Of a stretch of DNA of 64,000 bases, positions 15,409 to 23,553 are shown piece after piece; position 1 is the first letter of the stretch; each line of letters begins with the position of its first letter. The DNA comes from Thermoflexaceae bacterium. GTDB lineage: Bacteria > Chloroflexota > Dehalococcoidia > Tepidiformales > Tepidiformaceae. The notes beneath the pieces were generated by a model that saw nothing but the letters and a program-made list of their open reading frames with translations, was not told where the DNA came from and made no database searches. The position numbers and the translations under genes were made by a program. Location: positions 1,302,001 to 1,366,000 of the forward strand of contig JABTUD010000002.1 in the NCBI GenBank assembly GCA_015075555.1, read 5' to 3'.

Positions 15409-16142
15409 TCACCAAAGCGATCCTCCTCGCCGCGGGGCGGGGCGCCCGGCTGGGCGCCATCACCGCCACCTACCCGAAGGCCCTGCTCGATGTCGGCGGC
15501 CGCCCCATCATCGTCTGCATCATCGAAGGCCTGGCGGGCGCCGGCATCGAAGAGATCGCCATCGTGACCGGCCACCAGGCAGCACTCCTTGAGGCCGAGG
15601 TGGGAACGGGTGCCCAGGCCGGGCTTCGCATCGTCTACCTCCGCCAGGAGACGCTCACCGGCACGGCCCACGCCCTCGCCCTGGCGCGCGAATTCGCCGG
15701 CCCGGGACAGTTCTTCTTCGGCTGGGGAGACATTCTGGTGGACCCCTCGAACTACCGGCGCGTCCTCAGTGCCGCCCCCTTCGCCCGCGCCGTGATCGCC
15801 GTCAACGAGGTCGAGGACCCCACGGCCGGGGCTGCTGTCTACGTCGATTCGGAGATGTGGGTCACCCGCATCGTCGAAAAGCCTCCGCCGGGGACGTCGG
15901 CCACGCGCTGGAACAACGCCGGGTTCGGTGTCCTCGGTCCCGCCATCTGGGACGAGATCGACCGCCTCGAACCTTCACCGCGCGGCGAGTACGAGCTCCC
16001 CCGGGCGATCGCCGCCCTGGCCCGGTCGGGCACTGTCATACGGGCCGTGCCGGTGGAAGGCCCGTGGTTCGACATCGGCACCCCCGAAGACCTTGAGGCC
16101 GCCCGCGTGGCCTGCGCCAGCACCCGCCGAGGAACACGATGA
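15405..16142 (+). CDS. Sugar-1-phosphate nucleotidyltransferase
   Basis: 245 aa, GTG start overlapping the galK stop. N-terminal ILLAAGRGARLGAITATYPK and ALLDVGGRPIIV give the nucleotide-binding loop and catalytic Lys of the NTP-transferase family; GWGDILVDP and VEKPP match the metal and sugar-phosphate positions, and WFDIGTPEDLEAA ends it. Placement between galK and an alpha-galactosidase, with no galT nearby, suggests it joins UTP to galactose-1-phosphate (or glucose-1-phosphate). That role is inferred. Confidence 0.85.
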   Translation: MITKAILLAAGRGARLGAITATYPKALLDVGGRPIIVCIIEGLAGAGIEEIAIVTGHQAALLEAEVGTGAQAGLRIVYLRQETLTGTAHALALAREFAGPGQFFFGWGDILVDPSNYRRVLSAAPFARAVIAVNEVEDPTAGAAVYVDSEMWVTRIVEKPPPGTSATRWNNAGFGVLGPAIWDEIDRLEPSPRGEYELPRAIAALARSGTVIRAVPVEGPWFDIGTPEDLEAARVACASTRRGTR

Positions 16143-18094
16143 ACGGCCACCCACTCCCCTGGAACCTTGAACTCACGGCCTCGTTCGACCCGCCGCTGGA
16201 AGCCACACCCACTACCGCGCTCGCCTTCGACGCCGCCGGCGGCACGCTCACCGTGACCCTGGCGAACACGGGCGCCGCACCCGTACACCCCGGCGACCTG
16301 CGCCTTGCAGCGGCGCTCGACGACCCGGCCGCGGGGGGATGGGCCTGGCTCCATGGCCGCTACATGCAGGCCGACGCCTTCGTCCGCAACTTCGGCGAAG
16401 CCATGCCCACCGGCTACGCCAACCGCTCCGTACGCGCGCTCGCCAGCGGCCGCCGCTACATCGGACGCGAGGTGCTGACGCTCTCCCTCCCCGCGCGCCC
16501 CAATCCCGTGCTCATCGCCGGCTGCCTCCGTCCCGACCGCTTCTCCTTCGATATCGAGGTCGAAACCGATGAAGACGACGAACGCGTGACCTCCCTTGCG
16601 CTCGTCTTCAACCTGGAGGGCACGGCTATCGCCCCCGGCGAAACCCTCACGCTGCCACCCGTCCTCATTGAAGAAGGCCGCGACGCTGTAGCCATGATCG
16701 AACGCTTCGCTGACCTCGTGGGCGCTGGGATGGCCGCCCGTGTTCCCGCTCACGTCCCCACGGGCTGGTGTAGCTGGTACTACTTCTACAACCGCGTCAG
16801 CGAGGCCGATGTGCTCGCCAACCTTGAGGATATGGTCCGTTACCGCCACCCGGCCGAGTACGTCCAGGTCGATGACGGCTTCCAGAGCCACACGGGCGAC
16901 TGGCTCATCCCGAACGATAAGTTCCCATCGGGCATGAAGGCCTTGGCCGAACGCATCCGCGCCGCCGGCTACCGGCCCGGCCTCTGGCTCGCGCCCTTCG
17001 TCATGCACGAAGACTCCGCCGTGCTCCGCGAGAACCCGGAGATGGCCCTGCGCGACACATCCGGCGAGACCATCTTTGTGCAGACGTGGCTGGGCCGCTG
17101 CGCCGTGCTCGACTGCACCCACCCACGCTCGCGGGAGTGGCTGCGAGAGGTTGTCACCACCGTCGTGCACGACTGGGGTTACGAGTACCTCAAGCTCGAC
17201 GCCCTCTCGTTCGCCGCCCAGGATGGCGCCCGCTCGGCCTACCACCAGCCCGGGACAACCTCGCTGCAGAACATGCGCCGCGGCCTCGAAGTCATCCGGG
17301 AGGCCGCCGGCGACGAGACATTCATCCTCGGCTGCACCTGCCACTGGGGCCCGGCCATCGGGCTTGTCGACGCCATGCGCGTCGGTGCCGACGTGAAGGA
17401 GCTCTGGGAGGCCGGCCCCGAGCCTTCGGTGAAGCACGCCATGCGCACCACCCTCCAGCGCAACTGGATGCACGGCCGCTGGTGGGCCAACGACCCCGAC
17501 TGCCTTGTCGTCCGCGAGACCGATACCGCCCTCAACGAGGCTGAAGTGCGCTTCCTGGCCACGGGCATCGCCCTCAGCGGCGGGCTCGTAGTCGCCAGCG
17601 ACGACCTCCCGAAGCTGGGGCCGGGGCGACGAGCACTCGCCCTGTCGCTGTTCCCGCCCGCCGGAATCGCGGCCCGCCCGGGAGACCCGTCCGAAGGGCC
17701 CATCCCCTCGGCGTGGCGGGCCGCCCTCCCCGGCGGGCGCGCCCTGGTGGGCATCCTCAACTGGGAGGACGAAGCCCGCTGGGTGGTCCTCGGCGAGCAC
17801 CTCCTCCCCGGGGAAGTGGCCTTCGACGCCTGGAACGGCCGCGTCCTCGGCAAGGGCGATGTGCTCCTGCGCCCCCACGAAGGCGCGCTCTGGCAGGTTA
17901 CCGCCCCGGGGACCACGCCCCGCGTCGTCGGCGACACCGGACACGTGAACTACGCCGGGCTTTTCCAGCGCCAGGTCAGCGGCCGCATCCAGGTCCGCAA
18001 CGACCTCGACCGCCCGCGCACGATCGCCGTCGAGGCCCGCGGCCAGGTGTTCGAGGTCGACCTCTCCCCCGGCGAGATGCGCTGGTTTGACTAG
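16139..18094 (+). CDS. Alpha-galactosidase, GH36 family
   Basis: 651 aa, ATG overlapping the previous stop by four bases. An N-terminal beta domain precedes a GH36 barrel: GWCSWYYFYNRVSE, YVQVDDGFQSHTGDW, AGYRPGLWLAPFV, YEYLKLDALSFAA (nucleophile Asp), and MRVGADVKELWE (acid/base Asp). No signal peptide, so it acts on imported raffinose- or melibiose-type sugars, with the galactose passed to galK. A C-terminal beta-sandwich ends EVDLSPGEMRWF. Confidence 0.9.
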   Translation: MNGHPLPWNLELTASFDPPLEATPTTALAFDAAGGTLTVTLANTGAAPVHPGDLRLAAALDDPAAGGWAWLHGRYMQADAFVRNFGEAMPTGYANRSVRALASGRRYIGREVLTLSLPARPNPVLIAGCLRPDRFSFDIEVETDEDDERVTSLALVFNLEGTAIAPGETLTLPPVLIEEGRDAVAMIERFADLVGAGMAARVPAHVPTGWCSWYYFYNRVSEADVLANLEDMVRYRHPAEYVQVDDGFQSHTGDWLIPNDKFPSGMKALAERIRAAGYRPGLWLAPFVMHEDSAVLRENPEMALRDTSGETIFVQTWLGRCAVLDCTHPRSREWLREVVTTVVHDWGYEYLKLDALSFAAQDGARSAYHQPGTTSLQNMRRGLEVIREAAGDETFILGCTCHWGPAIGLVDAMRVGADVKELWEAGPEPSVKHAMRTTLQRNWMHGRWWANDPDCLVVRETDTALNEAEVRFLATGIALSGGLVVASDDLPKLGPGRRALALSLFPPAGIAARPGDPSEGPIPSAWRAALPGGRALVGILNWEDEARWVVLGEHLLPGEVAFDAWNGRVLGKGDVLLRPHEGALWQVTAPGTTPRVVGDTGHVNYAGLFQRQVSGRIQVRNDLDRPRTIAVEARGQVFEVDLSPGEMRWFD

Positions 18095-18096
18095 CC

Positions 18097-18276
18097 GTGG
18101 CGGAGGGCCACCCGGTTGACCGTCTGATCCTTGCCTGGCTGGCCGGGTCCCGTCGCCCCTCTCACCAAGATGTCGCCGCACTTCGTGCCCACGCAGCACG
18201 AGTGCCGTTCTCCAGCGAGGCCGGGCATTGCGGCCGGGCTTTACGTGCTCGTCGTCTGCTCAGCCGGGCGTGGTAG
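18097..18276 (+). CDS. Possible small protein after alpha-galactosidase
   Basis: A 59-codon frame from GTG 18097 to TAG 18276, starting two bases after the alpha-galactosidase stop, with a basic composition (DRLILAWLAGSRRPSHQD then Arg-rich). No homology recognised. Its position argues for translation, but no Shine-Dalgarno sequence is clear. Weak call. Confidence 0.25.
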   Translation: MAEGHPVDRLILAWLAGSRRPSHQDVAALRAHAARVPFSSEAGHCGRALRARRLLSRAW

Positions 18277-18336
18277 GCTGATAACCGGCTACCAGTACGA
18301 CTCGCTGAGCGAGCCCGCCCTCCCCAGGAGGATGCT

Positions 18337-18648
18337 GTGGCCAACGTGGACAGGCAGCAGTCCAGGCTTGCGCTGGACCTCATCGCCTACCTCGAAGAAG
18401 AGTGGGATAGAGCCCCGGGAATCATCGATTCCTGGCCCCGGCTGAGCAGCGAGGAGCGCGCGGCAATCGCTCTCGACTGGCGCGGTAACGAAGTCACCCC
18501 TGGCCATCTGCAGAGCCTTCTCGACAGCGGAAAGGCCGGGCAGGAAGCACCCGCGCGCTTCCGAGCGCTCTCCGAGCGCATTACCACCCTTCGCCCCGCG
18601 CTTGCGGCGCTCTTCGCAGAGGATGGCGCCGTGCGCGCCGGTGCCTGA
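18337..18648 (+). CDS. Hypothetical small protein
   Basis: 103 aa from GTG 18337, preceded by CCAGGAGG, a strong Shine-Dalgarno sequence. Soluble, helical and acidic: SRLALDLIAYLEEEWDRAPG then WPRLSSEERAAIALDWRGNE. No family recognised. It converges on the alkyltransferase-like gene downstream. Confidence 0.6.
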   Translation: MANVDRQQSRLALDLIAYLEEEWDRAPGIIDSWPRLSSEERAAIALDWRGNEVTPGHLQSLLDSGKAGQEAPARFRALSERITTLRPALAALFAEDGAVRAGA

Positions 18649-18658
18649 TAAGCACGCC

Positions 18659-19006
18659 CTATCCCTCGGGCCACCAGCGGTAGACCCGCAGGTCGAGCTT
18701 CCCCTCCGCATCGAAGGCCACCCCTTCGCGCTCCAACAGGTGGCGCTGAAAATCGGCCGCGCTTCCCCGCCCCTTCAGGCTGATCCCACCGCTCGCATTC
18801 ACCACCCTCCACCACGGCACATCCGAGCCTTCGGGCAGAAAGTGGAGCGCGTAGCCCGTTGCCCGCGCCGCCGCCGGGGAACCGAGGAGCAGAGCTACCT
18901 GCCCGTAGGTCACCACCCTGCCACGCGGCACCCGGCGCACCACTTCGTACACGCGCAGATAGTAGGAAGGGGCCCCTTCCTTGTTCGCGCTGGGGATATC
19001 GGCCAC
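18659..19006 (-). CDS. Alkyltransferase-like (ATL) DNA-binding protein
   Basis: 115 aa, matching the DNA-binding half of methylguanine-DNA methyltransferase: VYEVVRRVPRGRVVTYGQVA, LLGSPAAARATGYALHFLPE, then PWWRVVNASGGIS. In repair methyltransferases this last motif is PCHRV with the acceptor Cys; here Trp replaces it, as in ATL proteins, which flag O6-alkylguanine for nucleotide excision repair instead of removing the alkyl group. Second residue Trp for His is less usual. Confidence 0.88.
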   Translation of the reverse strand: MADIPSANKEGAPSYYLRVYEVVRRVPRGRVVTYGQVALLLGSPAAARATGYALHFLPEGSDVPWWRVVNASGGISLKGRGSAADFQRHLLEREGVAFDAEGKLDLRVYRWWPEG

Positions 19007-19013
19007 AACCCCG

Positions 19014-19019
19014 TATTAT
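19014..19019 (+). promoter_or_regulatory. TATTAT -10 box of the CoA-transferase gene
   Basis: TATTAT eleven bases before ATG 19031, in the gap to the divergent ATL gene; very short or absent leader. Confidence 0.4.
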
Positions 19020-19030
19020 CCCCACTCACA

Positions 19031-20209
19031 ATGGAAGAGCACTCCGCCGGCGCGCTTGCCGGTATCCGCGTCGTCTGCGCCGGCCAGATCCTGGCGGCGC
19101 CCTTCTGCGCCACCCTCCTCGGGGAGTTTGGCGCCGAGGTCATCAAGGTCGAGCTCCCCGGCACCGGCGACCCCAACCGCGGCAACGTCTCCTTTGCGCA
19201 GGACAACCGCGGCCAGAAGTCGGTCACGCTCAACCTGCAGGCTCCCACCGGCGCCGCCCTCTTTCGCCGCCTCTGCGACGCCGCCGACGTCCTCATCGAG
19301 AACTACCGCCCGGGAACCCTCGAACGCATGGGGCTCGCCCCGGACACTCTTCGCGAAACCAACCCCGGCCTCGTCGTGGTGCGCATCAGCGGCTACGGCC
19401 AGACCGGCCCCTACCGCGACCGCGCCGGGTTCGACCGCGTGGCCCTCGCCTTTGCCGGGATCACCGCCGTCACAGGCTACCCCGATCGGCCACCCGTGCG
19501 CCCCGGCTACTTCGTCGCCGACTACGGCTCCGGCATGCTCGCCGCCTTCGGCGCCCTGGCGGCCCTGCGCGCCCGCGACATCGACGGCCGCGGACAGGAT
19601 GTCGACGTCGCCCTGTACGAAACGGTCTGGCGGATGAGCGGCACCCACGTCGCCAACTACGGCCTTTCGGGGAAGGATCGCGAACGCTCCGGCAACTACT
19701 TCCCCGGCGTCATCCCCGCCGAGCAGTTCGAGACCGCCGACGGCGAGCACCTCGTCATCAACGCCACCACGCAGCTCACCTTCGAGCGCCTCTGCGCCGC
19801 CATCGGCCGCCCCGGGCTCGTGCAGGACGAGCGCTTCCGGCCGCGCGCGAACCTCATGCGCAACCACGCCGCCATCCACGAGCTGATCGCCGAATGGGCC
19901 CGCACACTGCCCCTCGCCGAATGCCAGCGCATCCTCGACGAGTTCGGCGTCCCGGCGACGAAGGTCTACAACACCAGCGACATCGTCGCCGACCCTCACT
20001 ACGCCGCGCGCGAGCAGGTGCTCTCTGTCGAAGCGCCGGGGTTTGGCAACATCCTCCAGCCGGGGGTGGCGCCGCTCCTCTCCGGCACCCCGGGACGGGT
20101 CCGGGGCCGGGCGCCGCACCTGGGCGAACACAACGAGGAGGTATACCTCGGGCTCCTTGGGCTTTCGCGGGAGGAGCTGGAACAGCACCGGGCAGGGGGC
20201 GTGGTCTGA
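19031..20209 (+). CDS. CaiB/BaiF family CoA-transferase (class III)
   Basis: 392 aa, complete. LAGIRVVCAGQILAAPFCAT, GAEVIKVELPGTGDPNRG, VLIENYRPGTLERMGL, SGYGQTGPYRDR, then FVADYGSGMLAAFG, in which the Asp aligns with the catalytic residue. The enzyme transfers CoA between organic acids through an aspartyl-CoA thioester. Similar in plan to the broken gene at the left edge. Specific acid unknown. A possible partner for the SDR downstream, though 237 bases separate them. Confidence 0.88.
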   Translation: MEEHSAGALAGIRVVCAGQILAAPFCATLLGEFGAEVIKVELPGTGDPNRGNVSFAQDNRGQKSVTLNLQAPTGAALFRRLCDAADVLIENYRPGTLERMGLAPDTLRETNPGLVVVRISGYGQTGPYRDRAGFDRVALAFAGITAVTGYPDRPPVRPGYFVADYGSGMLAAFGALAALRARDIDGRGQDVDVALYETVWRMSGTHVANYGLSGKDRERSGNYFPGVIPAEQFETADGEHLVINATTQLTFERLCAAIGRPGLVQDERFRPRANLMRNHAAIHELIAEWARTLPLAECQRILDEFGVPATKVYNTSDIVADPHYAAREQVLSVEAPGFGNILQPGVAPLLSGTPGRVRGRAPHLGEHNEEVYLGLLGLSREELEQHRAGGVV

Positions 20210-20227
20210 TGTGCGACGCGGTGGTGG

Positions 20228-20262
20228 GAGGGAGGAGGGAGGAGGGAGGAGGGAGGAGACCG
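20228..20262 (+). repeat. Purine-rich GGGAGGA simple repeat
   Basis: About 35 bases of tandem GGAGGGA-type units between the CoA-transferase and SDR genes. Several G runs could form a quadruplex. No coding role is seen. Confidence 0.7.
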
Positions 20263-20285
20263 ATGACCATCGCAGCTCGGAATCC

Positions 20286-20308
20286 GAGCCGCGAGCGTGA
20301 GCGAGCGG
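20286..20308 (+). repeat. Dispersed REP-like repeat, copy 1
   Basis: A 23-bp sequence with core GCGAGCGTGAGCGAGCGG, identical to 59938-59960. Intergenic in both places. Confidence 0.75.
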
Positions 20309-20446
20309 AGGGGCGGGACCGCTACCCCTCGTCACTCGCGGGCCGCGTGGCCAGGCGAAGGACACGGCTCACCTGCAATCACCGCCCGAACACCCGGCGG
20401 CATTGCGGCCCGCGACCCCACGGACCAGCAACAGGAGGTAACCCAC

Positions 20447-21214
20447 ATGGGAAAGCTTGAAGGCCGCGTCGCCATCGTCACCGGCGCCGGGTCCATCCGC
20501 GAAGGGCTGGGCAATGGCAAGGCGGTGGCCGTGCAGTTCGCCCGCGAAGGCGCGAGCGTGTTCGCCATCGATATCAACCCCGCCGCCCTCGCCGAGACGG
20601 CCGGCATGATCCGCGCCGAAGGCGGCCGCATCGCTACCGGGGTAGGCGACGTCTCGAGCAGGGCCGAGTGCCAGCGCCTTGTCGCCGAATGCAGCGCCGC
20701 CTTCGGTCCCGCTACCGTTCTCCACAACAACGTGGGAATCGCCGTCCCCGGCGAAGTGGCCGGCATCGCCGAGGACGCCTGGCGGCGCGCTTTCGCCGTG
20801 AATGTCGATTCGATGCTCTACATGTCCCAGGCGGCGCTCCCGGGCATGATCGATGCCGGCGGGGGTTCGATCATCAACATCTCCACCGTAGCCTCCATCC
20901 GCGCCTTCCCCGGCGTGGCCTATGGAACGACCAAGGGCGCGGTCAACTCCCTCACCATCACCATGGCCGGGCGGCTCGCGCGTCACAACATCCGCGTCAA
21001 CGCCATCCTCCCCGGTTACATCGATACGCCACTCGTGGCCCCGGCCTGGGAGAACGAGGCCGTGCGCGAGCTGAACCTGAAGCAGGTTCCCCTGCGGCGC
21101 TTCGGTACCGCCTGGGAGGTCGCCTCGGTCGCCGCCTTCCTCGCCTCCGATGAGGCTTCGTATGTGACCGGCGTCCTCATCCCCGTCGACGGCGGGCTGA
21201 GCGTGCGGCTCTAA
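20447..21214 (+). CDS. Short-chain dehydrogenase/reductase (SDR)
   Basis: 255 aa from ATG 20447 with AGGAGGT upstream. Classical SDR: VAIVTGAGSIREGLGNGKAV (dinucleotide site with an insertion), LHNNVGIAV, NISTVASI, catalytic YGTTKGAVNSL (Tyr-x3-Lys), and VTGVLIPVDGG. The EGxGNG insertion in the first loop is shared with the SDR at 48248, marking them as a paralogous subgroup. NAD(P)-dependent oxidoreductase; substrate unknown. Confidence 0.88.
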   Translation: MGKLEGRVAIVTGAGSIREGLGNGKAVAVQFAREGASVFAIDINPAALAETAGMIRAEGGRIATGVGDVSSRAECQRLVAECSAAFGPATVLHNNVGIAVPGEVAGIAEDAWRRAFAVNVDSMLYMSQAALPGMIDAGGGSIINISTVASIRAFPGVAYGTTKGAVNSLTITMAGRLARHNIRVNAILPGYIDTPLVAPAWENEAVRELNLKQVPLRRFGTAWEVASVAAFLASDEASYVTGVLIPVDGGLSVRL

Positions 21215-21235
21215 GGCCGCCCTCCCGCGGACACA

Positions 21236-21270
21236 AAAAGGCCGGCGCCGCTGAGGGGAACGGCGCCGGC
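21236..21270 (-). terminator. Rho-independent terminator of the small zinc-ribbon gene
   Basis: Stem GCCGGCGCCG / CGGCGCCGGC with a 10-base loop. Read on the minus strand it is followed by CTTTTTG, a proper U tract for the gene at 21328. On the plus strand it may also stop SDR transcription. Confidence 0.8.
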
Positions 21271-21327
21271 TTGAAGGAGGTGCGTCCGGCGGGAGAGGGC
21301 GCGCCGAACTGGAAATCAAGTGTCCTG

Positions 21328-21528
21328 CTAGGCCGCGCTCCGGTGCTCTTCGTTGGTGATGAAATCCATATCCGAAAGCCAGTTCTTGAACTGCTTGGTG
21401 GCGCCGCAGACCTTGCACACACCCGTGCTCATCGGCCCGTTCGGCTCATCGATCAGCCAGCGGTGAAAATGGTCCGGGGCTGCCCCTATCGTCTTCGGCG
21501 CTGGGCCGCTTGCAGTTGTCGTCGCCAT
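21328..21528 (-). CDS. Small zinc-ribbon-like protein
   Basis: 66 aa from ATG 21528 with GGGAGGT in front. Central sequence HFHRWLIDEPNGPMSTGVCK then VCGATKQFKNW; one CxxC plus His residues suggest half of a zinc site, perhaps completed by dimerisation. Divergent from the HxlR regulator, with operator-like palindromes in between, so it is probably its target. Function unknown. Confidence 0.65.
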   Translation of the reverse strand: MATTTASGPAPKTIGAAPDHFHRWLIDEPNGPMSTGVCKVCGATKQFKNWLSDMDFITNEEHRSAA

Positions 21529-21592
21529 GGTAACTACCTCCCGGGTTGACCGGCCGCGCCGCCATCAGCTACGCTGGGTTTGCCGTAGTGAC

Positions 21593-21615
21593 GGCGCTAG
21601 CGATTCGCTAGTGCC
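21593..21615. promoter_or_regulatory. Palindromic operator candidate for the HxlR regulator
   Basis: Half-sites GGCGCTAGCGA and TCGCTAGTGCC around a central T; 10 of 11 positions are symmetric. A further half-site, GGTGCTAGCGG, lies at 21663-21673, close to the regulator's own start. Located in the divergent gap between the zinc-ribbon gene and the regulator. Confidence 0.6.
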
Positions 21616-21710
21616 AACCTCACCCGCATTCTAGCATCGGTCACTATCGTGTCAATAGTCTTGGTGCTAGCGGCTAAAATATTTGTAAAGAAGCTGGGAC
21701 GGGGGGACGC

Positions 21711-22394
21711 ATGACACAGCGACCGGTCGCCGACGCGCCCCGCAAGGCAACCTACAACCACCCCTGCCTGATCGCGCAGACCCTCGATATCCTCGGCGAC
21801 CGCTGGACCCTCCTCATCCTCCGCGACCTCATGGCCGGGCTCCACCGCTATTCCGAAATCCTTGATAGCTGCCAGGGCATGTCCCCCAACGTCCTCTCCG
21901 ACCGGCTCAAACGCCTCGAAGCGGAAGGCCTCGTCCTTCGCCACTACGAGAGGGGCCTCCCGCCAAAGGTCGAATACACCCTCACCGAAAAGGGCTGGGC
22001 CGTGCGGCCCGTCCTCCTCGCCCTGATAAACTGGGGCCGCGAGTTCCTGAACCCCTTCACCCAGGAGTCAGTCGGGACCAGCGTCTCGGCCGATTTCGCC
22101 ATCCGGGTCATCCCCGCATTCTCGTTCCATCCCGAACGCGCCGCCGGCCTCCAGGCAAGCATGGTGGTCGAAATCGCCGATTGCGTGGACTGCAACACCT
22201 GGACCTTCAACATCCACGACGGCCACATGCACCCCCGCCGTCACAGCGAGGGCGAGGCTGACGTCCGCCTCCGCACCAACATCGCCGGCTTCTTCCGTTT
22301 CATCCGCGGCGAGGCGCTCCCCGAAGAATGCGGCGATCTCGATGGGCCGCCCGGCACCGCCCGCGCCATCCAGGCCTGCTTCATCGCTGACTGA
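21711..22394 (+). CDS. HxlR-family transcriptional regulator with C-terminal ligand-like domain
   Basis: 227 aa. The first 110 residues are an HxlR winged helix: CLIAQTLDILGDRWTLLILR, HRYSEILDSCQGMSPNVLSD, RLKRLEAEGLVLRHYERGLP, and VEYTLTEKG. A C-terminal part of about 110 residues (VEIADCVDCNTWTFNIHDGH, RLRTNIAGFFRFIRGE) resembles SCP2-like sterol or lipid carrier domains found fused to HxlR regulators. It probably senses a hydrophobic or acyl ligand. GGGGGG lies just before the ATG. Likely autoregulated through the GCTAGC palindromes. Confidence 0.85.
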   Translation: MTQRPVADAPRKATYNHPCLIAQTLDILGDRWTLLILRDLMAGLHRYSEILDSCQGMSPNVLSDRLKRLEAEGLVLRHYERGLPPKVEYTLTEKGWAVRPVLLALINWGREFLNPFTQESVGTSVSADFAIRVIPAFSFHPERAAGLQASMVVEIADCVDCNTWTFNIHDGHMHPRRHSEGEADVRLRTNIAGFFRFIRGEALPEECGDLDGPPGTARAIQACFIAD

Positions 22395-22490
22395 CACCTG
22401 CCCCCGGCGGCGCGCTAACATACCCCCAACCGTGTCCATCCGATTCCGCCCCCGGCCCGCCGCGCCGCGGCTCCCTCGCAGGGTTTGCCC

Positions 22491-23552
22491 GTGATCCTCG
22501 TGCTCCACGGCGCCGATGCGCTCGGCCTGCGCCGCCGCCTTCAACAGCTCAAGGACGAAGCCGACGGCGGCTCGGGCATGCTCACCACAAACCTCGCCCT
22601 CGTCGATGGCCACACTGCGAAGCCCGCCGACATCATTGGCCCCGCTATGATGCCGCCCTTCCTGGCGCCGCGACGCCTCGTCCTCGTCCAGGGGTTGCTC
22701 GACCGCTTTGAGGCTCCTCCCGGCCAGCGCCAGCCACGCAGCGCCGATTCCTTTGCCCCGCTCTTCGAGGCGTTCGAGGCGGGCCTCCCCGAATCCTCCA
22801 TGGTCGTGCTCACCGGCGGCGAACTGAAGCGCAACAACCTGCTCGACCGCCTCCAGCGCACCCGCAACGTCACCGTCGAGCACTTCCCCCCACTGGAGGG
22901 CGAGAACCTCATCCGCTACATCCGCAACGAAGCCGCCGCCCGGGGCATCCGCTTCCGCCCCGGTGGCGCCAGGCCCGAAGCGCTCGACCCCATGCTCGAC
23001 TTCCGCGGCTCCGACCCGGCCGCGCTCCTTGCCGCCCTCTGCCGCAGCGACACCCTTGCCCTCGCCAACGAGCTCGACAAGCTCGCTCTCTACACCCTGG
23101 GCCGCGAGGCAACCCTCGCCGATGTCGCCCTCATCTGCAACGGTGAACGTGAGTCCAACAACTTCAAGTTCATCGACCAGGTGATGGACGGGCAAGTGGC
23201 CCAGGCACTGGACACGCTCGCCCTCCTCCGGCGCGGCGGAGAGCATCCCCAGGCCCTCCTCGCCCTCCTTACCACCGGCTACCGCACGGCCGCCACCGTG
23301 GCCGGCATGCTGGAGGAGGGCGCCACCCCGGAAGCCATCGGCAAGGCCATCAACCGTCCCTGGCCCCGGCTGCGCGATAGCCTGATCGCCCGCGCCCGCC
23401 GCCTCGGCGCTCCCGGCGTTAGGGCCGCATTCGCCGCCATTGTCGAGGCCGACCGCCGGTCCAAGCTCGGCGAACTCGATGAAGACCTCGCCTTCGACCT
23501 CCTCGTCGTCAGGCTGTCTTCGCTCGCTCCCGCCGCACCCGGGCGCCGCTAG
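22491..23552 (+). CDS. holA: DNA polymerase III subunit delta
   Basis: About 353 aa. ILVLHGADALGLRRRLQQLK opens it as in HolA, followed by ADIIGPAMMPPFLAPRRLVL, NNLLDRLQR, ALANELDKLALYT, and the C-terminal collar region FKFIDQVMDGQVAQALDTLA. It belongs to the clamp-loader complex and opens the beta clamp. The start could be TTG 22485 or GTG 22491; GTG gives the family-like opening. Its TAG stop lies inside the 6-bp duplication made by the IS element that follows, so the protein is intact. Confidence 0.85.
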   Translation: MILVLHGADALGLRRRLQQLKDEADGGSGMLTTNLALVDGHTAKPADIIGPAMMPPFLAPRRLVLVQGLLDRFEAPPGQRQPRSADSFAPLFEAFEAGLPESSMVVLTGGELKRNNLLDRLQRTRNVTVEHFPPLEGENLIRYIRNEAAARGIRFRPGGARPEALDPMLDFRGSDPAALLAALCRSDTLALANELDKLALYTLGREATLADVALICNGERESNNFKFIDQVMDGQVAQALDTLALLRRGGEHPQALLALLTTGYRTAATVAGMLEEGATPEAIGKAINRPWPRLRDSLIARARRLGAPGVRAAFAAIVEADRRSKLGELDEDLAFDLLVVRLSSLAPAAPGRR

Positions 23553-23553
23553 C
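23548..23553. repeat. Target-site duplication GCTAGC, left copy
   Basis: GCTAGC directly before the IS left end, repeated at 24637-24642. It contains the holA stop codon TAG. Confidence 0.85.

Noticed and set aside
15839-18199. 786-codon open frame antisense to the alpha-galactosidase
   Set aside because: High GC3 keeps the antisense frame open. Its translation has no conserved motif, while the sense strand is a complete GH36 enzyme.
20228-20262. CRISPR or coding repeat
   Set aside because: Simple purine-rich GGAGGGA repeat, no spacers and no reading frame use.
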